DNA of 64,000 bases, taken from assembly GCF_040712315.1 (NCBI RefSeq), contig NC_134024.1, positions 28,387,158 through 28,451,157 on the forward strand. The letters are read 5' to 3'. Shown in pieces: positions 55,827 through 64,000 of the stretch; positions within the stretch are counted from its first letter, which is position 1; each line of letters starts with the position of its first letter. The stretch is from Castanea sativa (lineage: Eukaryota; Streptophyta; Magnoliopsida; Fagales; Fagaceae). The notes beneath the pieces were generated by a model. It saw nothing but the letters and a program-made list of their open reading frames with translations, was not told the DNA's origin and made no database searches. The translations under genes and the position numbers were made by a program.

Positions 55827-56786
55827 CGAGGTTACAGACATGGACGAAGTTATAACTATGATCTATGTGTTCACTCATATTTACTGTTGTGTTTTTGTTA
55901 CTACTATGGTGTGTATTAAGAATAAAAAGTGCACTAGTTCTTAAACTTTTGCACCGTCTACAGACCAGCTTGTGAAAAACGAGGTTATGTATTTTCCTAA
56001 GTATTTTGATAAGGCGCTATCTTATAAGCATGTGCCATATTTGTGGACAATGTTCATATAATAATATAGTTTGGATTTCTAATGTATTTAATGCATAAAT
56101 CTAATTTCCATAATCGTACCCACAAGGGGGGCAAAACCCTAAGACGAATGAAAATCTCTGGACGCAGGGATGTAACGTTCATAAACTTTCCTCAAGACGA
56201 GGATAAAGTAAAAATAAGCCAAGGCATAAAGGCCATATAGTGAGGTACTAGTCCATGGACGAGCATCAGACCAGTACGCTTAGATGCTCCAGGACAAGTC
56301 AAACACTAAAAGCGTCTTGACAAAAGGCAAATGCCAAGTCAAGCCTATAGACGAGGTTAAGGTCTAACAAGACCATCATTGCTATCCTGAATCGTCCACA
56401 CATAAACGGCTCGTCCACAAAAAAAACTTGTGGACGAACCTCTAACGTCGTCCATAAGAAAAGCATATGAACGACCCTTTAATACTTAGAAGTATGCAAA
56501 TCTCAATAATAGCAGTGATAAAGGATAAACTCGTCCATGAAATAAAAGTAATGGATGAAAAGAGACATTCATTAAGAAAATAGACATTCATTAAAGCATA
56601 AAAAGGGGAGACGTCCATCGTCTAAAAACCCTTATGAAGCAAGCCTTCAAAGGCAATTGTTAATACACTCATCCAAAGTACGATGGACGAGAGAATTGTT
56701 TCCAAATATATCTTAATAAAGGTCCTAAAAACAACGGACCAAATCAAAAAGAAAAACAAATAAACACTAAGTTAAAAATCTCGTCT
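55827..56786. other. Gypsy internal spacer rich in CGTCC/GACGA motifs
   Basis: Non-coding region between pol and the antisense ORF. CGTCCA, CGTCCATAA, GGACGAG and related units recur about every 40-60 bp on both strands, echoing the LTR. Confidence 0.6.
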
Positions 56787-57311
56787 TTAAGCAGGAGGGG
56801 CGTCGGTGTTAGGGTCGTCCTGAGGTGGCTTCGTAGAGGCATCGTCCTCAATATTGACGTCCTCTGAGCTTATCTGGAGAAGGGAACTTGAAGTAGCCCC
56901 ACCCAGGTTAAGTTTGATGAGGCTGAAGTCAATTTCAGGGAAGTTCTCCATGGCTTCCATCCTGAAATCTTCGAACCCAGCTGCATAGTTGGTGTCCAAT
57001 TGATTGGTGAATTCTTTGGACAACTTAAACTCTGCAACCGTGTCTCCCCTGACCTTTTCAAGAAGGGTGCTTAGCTCGTCATTCTTCTTCTGAAGGAATT
57101 CAAGACGAGTGTCCTTAACTTTGACGTCTGTCCTCAACTCCTCGACATTGCTTTTTAGCTTCTTCGCATCCTCTTTAGCCTTGGCAGTTACTTCAGCCCA
57201 CCTTTTAGACTCGTCCTTCGCTTTTTGGACCGTCCTCTCCAATAAGTTCCTCGTCTTGTCTAATTCTGTCACCTGCCTGGACACGGCGATAAACTTAGAC
57301 ATTGCCTGCAC
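56787..57311 (-). pseudogene. Antisense ORF, C-terminal coiled-coil exon
   Basis: 174-residue minus-strand frame ending in DAPPA and a stop. About residues 10-90 form a strongly heptad-like coiled coil (VTELDKTRNLLERTVQKAKD and onward). An acidic, Pro/Ser/Thr-rich tail follows. It lies downstream in the same transcript direction as 57902-58702 and is probably its C-terminal part after splicing of the sequence between. No catalytic motif is visible. Confidence 0.55.
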
Positions 57312-57901
57312 ACATTAAAATATTATCACAATATGTACAAGCATTACTGGAAAGACGAGGGATACATATGTAAAGAGTGCATACCTTAAAGAGGTCATGA
57401 ACTGCGAAGTGCTAAAAATCCTTTAAAGGCATGTCATAGCATGCCAGCACATCCTCGTCCGTCACGGCCTTCTCAAATCTTTCCCAAGCCAAGTTCTCAT
57501 TGGCTAGAAGGTTTTAAGGCACTTGTTGAGAAGGTTGGGACAAGGCAGGAGCAGTGACCTTGGACGTGATTTTCGCAGATGAAGGATTCTTGGGCTCAGA
57601 ATCAACATCTACTATCTGGACGGAGTGATCCTGGGGGACGAGGACGGGGTCTGTTTGATCGTCTTTGGTTCGGGCTTTCTTAGCTTTCGACGACCTATGC
57701 TTAGCCCTTTTTTCCTTACGTCTGCTCGGAAGTTCTCCAAGTCCACCCCGAGAGACAAGCTTTTCCTTTTGTCTCCAGTGGAGGGATGAGGTTAAGACTC
57801 CTCTGGGACAGGACGAGGAGACCCACCAAGGGCAGGAAGAGGTTGAGGCAAAACCTCAGGCCCCACATCCTCGTCCATAACCTCCTTCCCTTTATTCTCC
57901 T

Positions 57902-58990
57902 TCATGGTAGCCATTCCTGCAGAAAAAAAATTGTTAAAATTACTTCTAGGAATGACAAAGGATTACTTAAAAGTAAAAACTTACGTCTCCGAACTATACG
58001 TTCGTGGGAAGTGGCTTGAGGGGAAGGCTCAGGACCAAGTCCCCAAGTAGCAAGACGCTGATAAGTGACTAAAGAATGGAAGTCCCTTTTAGGGTGAAGA
58101 CGAGCTTTCTGGACTTGTCCAAGGTAAAACCTACTCAACTGAGGTTGTCTAGCACCTACAAAAAAGGAGAGGAAAGTGGTTAGACTACTACAATCAAAAG
58201 TAACAAAAAATAAAGGTTTAGCCATAGACGTACCTTCAGGACGAAGGTTCCCTATCTCTCCTGTGTAAGGAGGAAATGGATCTCTGCTAACCTCAATAGA
58301 GCGTTCAACCCAAAAGCCAGAGACGAAGAAAAACTCCGTCTTCCATTTCCTATCTGAGGTGACTAAGGACTTAATCAGCCTATAATCTCTCCCTCTGGCT
58401 GTGAACTGATAAAAGCCAAGGGATTGGTTAATCTCGGAGGGCTTATAGCAGAAGAGGAACTCGTCCACGGTAAGAGGACGATCCCCCTCAAACACTTCCC
58501 TCCATAAAACTTGCATGGCGACAATCAGCCTCCATGCGTTAGGGTTAAACTGACATATGCCTAAACCCAACCTAGAAAGCAGTTCCCTGGCAAAGGCATT
58601 AATGGGCAACCTCAAACCCCCCATGAGGTAAGCCTCATAAATACCAACACCAAAATGGGGTTGACAACACCACTCACCACGCACAAGTACCCTGGGATTC
58701 AAGTCCTCAGGAATTTGATACCATGTCTTAAGAATATCTAACTTTTTCTAGTCTGTCTTAGAAGCAACCCCAACAACACAACTATACACTACCTCTTCCT
58801 CGTCCTGAGCAGAAGACGAGGGGGCACTAATACCAGCCCTAGACCCGGACTCAGCCCTCGTCTTAAGGCTTTCCTGAAGTACCTCTATGGGAACCCCAGG
58901 GACGCCAGACCTATACTCGTCCGTAGTGTTTCCTTCACTACTGCTATTGCAATCACTACTACTATCGCTAGACCCACTGAAACTACTAAG
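57902..58990 (-). pseudogene. Antisense ORF, N-terminal domain (Transposase_28-like)
   Basis: Minus-strand exon block. The N-part (before 58702) is Ser/Glu/Asp-rich. Then comes a folded-looking domain with GGLRLPINAFARELLSRLGL, QFNPNAWRLIVAMQVLWREV, LTVDEFLFCYKP and KWKTEFFFVSGFWVE, reminiscent of the plant family called putative gypsy-type transposon (Pfam PF04195), recalled from memory. A plausible intron runs from LRPEG|GTACGTC (about 58235) to TTTTTGTAG|GTGC (about 58158). After it, FYLGQVQKARLHPKRDFHSL continues in a different frame context. Such antisense ORFs are known in Tat-group Gypsy elements; their role is unknown. Confidence 0.6.
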
Positions 58991-59411
58991 TTCATGATAC
59001 TCGTCTATGGCTTTGGCAACACTATCGCTAGACGAAGAAAGGGTTACCTCAGAAATTTTTTAAAGAAAGCTAAAATCCTGAGGACGAGGATGAAGAAAAT
59101 ACCTGGATCTAGTCGAAGAGATTATGGACGCAAGAAACTTCTAGACGAGGCGCTAGGACGAGGGAGGTCAAAGAATAAAATTTCAGAAATGAGGAGGGTA
59201 GTGGAGGAATTCCACTATTTATAGGCAATGAACCCTAGTACCCGAAGTGACACGACCAATCAAAATGTGACAAATGGCACGTCCCTCAAAAAACAAGCTG
59301 ACATGACCAGTCACCAATCAAATCACGATACGTGGCACACATACAGCTAACATAAAGACACGCATCCACAAAAAAAAAATGACATCGTTTTATATGCTTC
59401 CTAGACGACCC
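58991..59411. other. Gypsy internal spacer before the polypurine tract
   Basis: Would be the promoter side of the antisense ORF when read on the minus strand. A GACGAGG-rich stretch lies at 59085-59170. A TATTTATAG-like TATA motif at 59216-59224 is on the wrong strand for certainty. No coding call is made. Confidence 0.4.
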
Positions 59412-59428
59412 ATAGACAAGGGGGCAAC
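59412..59428 (+). other. Polypurine tract of the Gypsy element
   Basis: ACAAGGGGGCAAC immediately precedes the 3' LTR at 59429, the expected place of second-strand priming. Confidence 0.7.
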
Positions 59429-60103
59429 TGATGGGGATAAACTCCAATAATCGTCCATGGAGGTCGTCCAGGGCAAGACCAGGCAATCGAAGGTTGTAAG
59501 AACCTCGTCCATGAAGCTCGTCCATGCAGGAGGATGTTTAGATGAGGTTTTGCGTGGTCAAGTTTCACAAGAACCCCGCCATGTCGTCCAGGGTCGTCAT
59601 GAACCTCGTCCATGGAAAGGGTCGTCCATAAAAGAAGGACCTCCCTTAGATGCGTGGTACGCTCAGCTAGAAGTCCTCAGGACGAGGACCCCTGAACAAA
59701 CCCTAGACACTTAGAAAAATTCCTGAGCGTGTAGTACAACTTCTTATTACACGCATAACTTCCAATAACAGTTAGTAGAGAAATATGTAACTCCCAAACA
59801 ATTGTGGAAGTTATCTCTGAACCCTCACACCTCCTCAAATCTAGGGAATGTTACAAGTTTGATAACTGTTCTTAGGACGCTATATAAACATTCCTTCAAA
59901 CAAAACAAATGTATGTTTTTTACTTCTCCCAAAAAGTTGGAACTCCAAAAAATAGAGAGAAAACTAATTTTGCCATCGGAGGGTTCTTGGCCGGCGACCC
60001 CGACCACCTTTGATCGCTCTTCTTTCTTTTTCAGGCCATCGAGAGAGCAAGTAGTCCTTTCAAGCCCGAAGCATCCAGCCTACTGATTTTCTTCACATCA
60101 TTA
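59429..60103 (+). repeat. 3' LTR of the plus-strand Gypsy element
   Basis: Same length as the 5' LTR and no indels seen by eye. The TATA box is at 59881-59888. The last bases are CATCATTA where the 5' LTR has CATCATCA. Most differences between the LTRs are transitions. Confidence 0.92.
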
Positions 60104-60224
60104 ATAATAATTTTTTTTTTTAAAGAGAGAGTAGATTTTAAGATTTACTATACAATTCACAAGCTGACACATAAGCTTGTTTTGGATTTGGATGTGCTAC
60201 TAACATTTTTCCTAATTATAATTA

Positions 60225-60450
60225 AGGTAAGCTAGTGAGTTGTGATGGCGATAATCACACTTAGAGGCTTAGAGCCATTTTATTGTTGATTAGGGCACTG
60301 AAACCCATAAGAAGTTTTGTTTAAGGTTAGATGGCTAGAAGTCTAGGATACCTGAGAAATGAGAAAACCCATGTAATTAGGAACCACCTTAACCGTACGT
60401 TTCATAATCATAAGGCTTTGAATTTTTTAACCTTAAATTGAAGTCGATGT
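60225..60450. repeat. Segmental duplication copy B, upstream part
   Basis: Collinear with 20120-20430, the region 2 kb before the MYB gene in copy A. The stretch 60451-60790 after it is AT-rich. It lacks the MITEs and lacks MYB exons 1 and 2. Confidence 0.75.
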
Positions 60451-60794
60451 GATTTTTATACATAGATTAAGGTATGATTAATATATTACTAATATATTAC
60501 TACTGTACTACATATCAATTATTATTTTTGATACTAGTAGGTTTGATGGTAAAGATTTTTGTCATAAAAGCAAACACTTTAGGTTGAAATTCTTTTAATA
60601 AAAAAAATAATTTATGATACAAATTTTTATGTTGATTACGTACTTGATTTATTTTGTTCTAGACTTCTAGCATGACAAATAGAGTTTTTTTTTTTTTTTT
60701 CCTCTTAGATTTCAAAATTCTTAGATTTGCCTTCCTTCCAAAGGAAAAGAAAAGGTTCTTAGAACACTTACTACAGTAGATAATTACATGAAGA

Positions 60795-61195
60795 AATCTG
60801 TTGGATCACATCATGAAAAGGAAGCTTATCAATGATGGTAATCAACACGAGCAAAAAAAACATTGTTCTCTCCGATGAGATCACACCCTCAATCACAAGG
60901 GCATGTATCAACTGTGGCTGAGACCAAAGAAGCTTTTTGAAGAACCTTTCAACTTTCGAGGACGGATGCTAGGTGAATGATAATGATGCAATGGATGATT
61001 AACTCACCAAACTTTCTCATCAAACTTTAATTACATGGATGAGCTTCCGATGTTTGAGGTCTCTGGTTCAGACCTCTGGAAATAATGAATGTTTTATGAT
61101 AATGTAGTGGGAGGGTGTAATAATGGTGGCACCAATGATCTCTGCCCTTTAAACAAGCCTCTTCCATTCTTTGAGGACCCGATGAATTACAAATA
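60795..61195 (+). pseudogene. MYB pseudogene, exon 3 relic
   Basis: Matches the third exon of the MYB gene (about 23025-23460) along its length. It covers the end of R3 (TTGGATCACATCATGAAAAG against the Trp-Asn-Thr-Val-Met-Lys region), the CCGATGAGATCACA block, the TTCTCATCAAACTTTAATTA block and the TTACATGGATGAGCTT block. Several deletions shift the frame, and TAA/TGA codons replace part of the WKLC motif. Exons 1 and 2 are absent. It is a dead paralogue of 22359-23469. Confidence 0.88.
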
Positions 61196-62201
61196 CTCAT
61201 TTGGTTGCAAGCACAATATTGCTATTTAAGGACCGTTTCAATCGTAATTAAGCTTTTTTTTTAGAAAATCAATCGTAATTAAGCTAGTTATTAAGCATCA
61301 ATTTTTTTGTTCCACATTTTATATATGGAGAATGTTCCTCTTCAAATCACTCATATATCTATATATTGAGTGTGAATTTAGAAAAATATAACGTTAGATT
61401 ATATGTCACAAGGAGTATGTAAAAGTTCCTAAGCCTCAATGATTTCCTAACCCTGCAGAGTTTACACCAGAAAGGATTCCTTAAAGTTGTTTCTTGTTGA
61501 AGTTCTATTTGTAGTTTTTTTTTTTATATATATATACAAAATAAAATTTCTACTCTAACCTAATCTAAGTATATATGTGTATAAAACTTCCTCCTGAATA
61601 CTTAAACCCCAGCCCCCTTGCCCCCACACTTCACAAGCACTTATACTTGTGAAGTGACCATCGCAACAAGGGTGTGCGGTGATAAGTTCTATTTGTAGTC
61701 TAAGTATGAGCAAATTTCATCGGCTCTTTAATAAACTAAAAGTAGATGGAAAGTAAGTTCTTTCTCTTAAAATTTTCTGAAAATTGATAAAGGAAGAAGG
61801 GGATAGAGTGTGATACCATCATCAGCAGATGCCTGTTCTATGTCAATAAATTCTATTTAAGTTGCTAAAAATCATTATAAATATTGGCTTCATGCAGATC
61901 TAACTCTAGGATAAACAGAGAAAGCACTGGGAAGGAAAGAAGGCATATATTATTATACAACATTTGGAGTTTACATTTCACTGAAACAGTGGAATCAGCA
62001 GAACCCCCAACAGTATGCACAAAAATACTAACGTACTACATTAACAATGAAATCAAGAAAAAGAAGACGTTATACAAAGAGGCGGAAGAAAAGAAATAGA
62101 AAAAAAAAAATTCCATTGCTTGGAACCAACTAGCTGCTAGTATCCGTGAACTGATGTCAAGTCTATATCCAACTGAAGCATTGGACCAGGAATCCAAATG
62201 T
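61196..62201. repeat. Copy B spacer and cyclin 3' flank
   Basis: 61200-61310 resembles the MYB 3' flank in copy A (23500-23570). 61465-62200 resembles 36170-36682. Nothing else is recognised apart from (AT)n near 61528. The region includes the cyclin 3' UTR on the minus strand. Confidence 0.65.
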
Positions 62202-63905
62202 CTAGTGACTTAAACTGTGGAAAAACTCTGGAGGTATTGTAGGGGGGCAATACTTCTTCGCCACATATTTGTACTGAGGAAGAAATAAACATCTCAGTTA
62301 AAACCTAGGACATTAGCAGATCAACCAAAATATACAAATTTTAGCAAAATGATGGTGCTGATTTCTAACCAATCTAAAACTATGGACTACACAACCAGCT
62401 CATCCAATTGCAACTGATCATACTTTCAGTTATTAATTATTTGATTATTGTTATAATACACCTGACACAACATGCTCACAACAAAGGACACCCCTGATCC
62501 TACTTTCATCAGTCTCTCAAGAGAAAATAATCAAATTGAGAGAGCATTAGTGGACATGTGTGTGAGTGTTGGAATAATGGTTAATTGATTTCCAAACAGC
62601 TTAAGCTTTTGGAGAATTGGTACTTTTATAATGGTATTAGAGCATTTGATTTTAAAAAGTTAAAACTTCCACATAAGACTTATTAGGGAGAGATTAAAGT
62701 TCACCATTTACTAACAACTTGAACTTTTGGGAGATCAATAATTTATCAGAGACAGAGATAGAAACAGTACAAGACTTGGAACTTTTCTTACCTTATGCTG
62801 ACTGTATTTCTCCCTGATAGCAGGCAAACTAGAATTATGGCTATCGCAGCACAGGCGATGGAGATCCTTGACACAGTCACACAAATCAGAAGGCTGGTAA
62901 AGTGTGTAATGCTGCAAGGTGGAATTCTGTACCAAAACAAATTGAAAATCAAGTTATATTACAAGCAGACTTACTACAAAAAACAATAAACCTAAATCAT
63001 AAGAAATGTATCAATGATTTATCATGCACATACCCATGGTCTCTTTGAAGGGAAAAGAAAATAATTGGCCAAGAAAATTGCCGAAGCAGCTATAAGTGAT
63101 GGAGCATAGCAAAGCATACTGTACTCCAAGAGAGATAGTTCTGCAATGTAGTTGGCTAAGCACTCCAACTGCAATGATGGAATCTGAGAAGACAGCAAAT
63201 AAATAAATAAATACACGCAAAGAATCAAAGTGTTAGGGCATGGCAAGTATAATCAATAACCAACACTATATATATTATAAAGTGACCATTATGATGGCTA
63301 TTTTTTTCCCAACCACCTTTCACTACTAATCTAGTCATTATATTAAAATCTTTTATCCGCATATATTAGAATTACAAATTTTAAAATACCATAATCAAAT
63401 TAATCATGGTGCATTATATTCAAGCGAACGATCCCAATAGTGTAAACAAAATGATGATATTTAGACCTTGCATATGGCAGGGAAGATGCAAAAGCAAACA
63501 TATTGAGCACTCAAATCCAAGAACAATACCTCATTTATTCCTTGAGCAGCACGAACAAATCGCCTACATAATTAATCACAAGTCACCATCTGAAGCAGCA
63601 TGCATGAAAAACATAGGTATAGTCAATAGTCATGAACTAGCCCTTACCTTAAGAAACATTTAGCTGTTGGTGCTGTCATTTCAAACTTCAAGTAGTTCAA
63701 AACTGCAGATTCCATTTGCAAAACCTGCAGCATATGAAATGCTAATGTTCATGCTGCTTAGGCAGGATAGAAACAATGCAAGAATCATCTAGAAAAAGCG
63801 CAATTCAGCCAAAGGAGGGTAGGGCCAACCTCTTCCTTGAAATATGTGTTATCAGTTATGTAACAGAACTCTTCTACCTGGGGTGCGCAAATCTCCTCAT
63901 ATTTG
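62202..63905 (-). CDS. CYCA1: A-type cyclin (CYCA1 type), 3' half
   Basis: Six minus-strand exons, in coding order 63905-63830 (76 nt), 63724-63648 (77), 63563-63530 (34), 63183-63034 (150), 62926-62792 (135) and 62273-62202 (72, stop TAG). All have GT..AG introns and join in one frame for about 180 residues; the 5' half lies beyond the window. Exon 1 here gives KYEEICAPQVEEFCYITDN, followed by LQMESAVLNYLKFEMTAPTA and RRFVRAAQGINE (end of cyclin box N). The 150- and 135-nt exons give the cyclin C domain ([69 protein letters not shown]). This is an A-type cyclin; the [18 protein letters not shown] and CVKDLHRL wording favours CYCA1. A-type cyclins bind CDKs in S to M phase, and CYCA1 members also act in meiosis. 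No lesion is seen. A broken paralogue lies at 36683-48028. Confidence 0.9.
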
Positions 63906-64000
63906 CTGGAAATATAATAATTTTCTTGTTAATATTTTTACTAAGAGCACAAAATAAAGGAATCTCACATATAAGGATAACTCACTAGGGTAAATGTTTG

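Larger units (their letters stand above)
49861..60103 (+). mobile_element. Nearly complete Tat-like Gypsy element
   Basis: 10,243 bp. LTRs 49861-50535 and 59429-60103 are both 675 bp, with about 36 mismatches counted by eye (about 95% identity). Flanks ACAAT (49856-49860) and ATAAT (60104-60108) agree at 4 of 5. The order is gag, PR, RT, RNase H, integrase on the plus strand, then a spliced antisense ORF on the minus strand before the polypurine tract. That order and the antisense ORF fit the Tat group of Ty3/Gypsy. Stops and one frameshift inactivate it. It sits at the junction between the two copies of the segmental duplication. Confidence 0.92.

Noticed and set aside
62795..63220. Plus-strand and alternative-frame open stretches at the window end
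   Set aside because: They overlap cyclin exons in wrong frames. The minus-strand spliced frame explains the region.

Overview
The window looks like nuclear DNA of a flowering plant. It has spliced genes with GT..AG introns, an R2R3-MYB gene with the canonical three-exon layout, an A-type cyclin, a plant DPP6-N-like gene, a pol III tRNA gene and dense nested plant transposons. The AT-rich spacers and the mix of TCGTCC-rich Tat-like Gypsy, Copia, hAT and MULE-like elements suggest a woody eudicot, perhaps Fagaceae (oak or chestnut). That placement is an impression, not a search result.

Layout. 1-5.2 kb is spacer with MITE, LTR-like and CACTA fragments and one hAT MITE (4390-5031) with a perfect target-site duplication (TSD). 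5659-7812 is an intronless, intact gene for a secreted DPP6-N/TolB-like beta-propeller protein. A tRNA-Val(UAC) gene lies at 8735-8806 (-). A degenerate Gypsy element on the minus strand fills 10650-18678, followed by an opposite-strand solo LTR of a related family (18762-19290). 22359-23469 is an intact R2R3-MYB gene. 23.5-36.2 kb is a nest of MITEs, a solo LTR, a LINE remnant and hAT and TIR elements. 36.2-48.2 kb is a cyclin-A pseudogene split by a 10.26-kb insertion that itself contains a Copia element. 48356-49584 is a TIR element that has captured a guanylate kinase exon. 49861-60103 is a nearly complete but inactivated Gypsy element with a spliced antisense ORF. From 60.2 kb to the end lie a MYB exon-3 relic and the intact 3' half of a CYCA1-type cyclin gene on the minus strand, which runs off the window.

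The main observation is that 20.1-48.2 kb and 60.2-63.4 kb are two collinear copies of one segment carrying a MYB gene and a cyclin gene. Copy A keeps the MYB gene and has lost the cyclin. Copy B keeps the cyclin and has lost the MYB gene. Transposons stretched copy A from about 3 kb to 28 kb and sit between the copies. The second main observation is the guanylate kinase capture. No other unknown gene system could be recognised; most open frames in the rest are chance or transposon frames.
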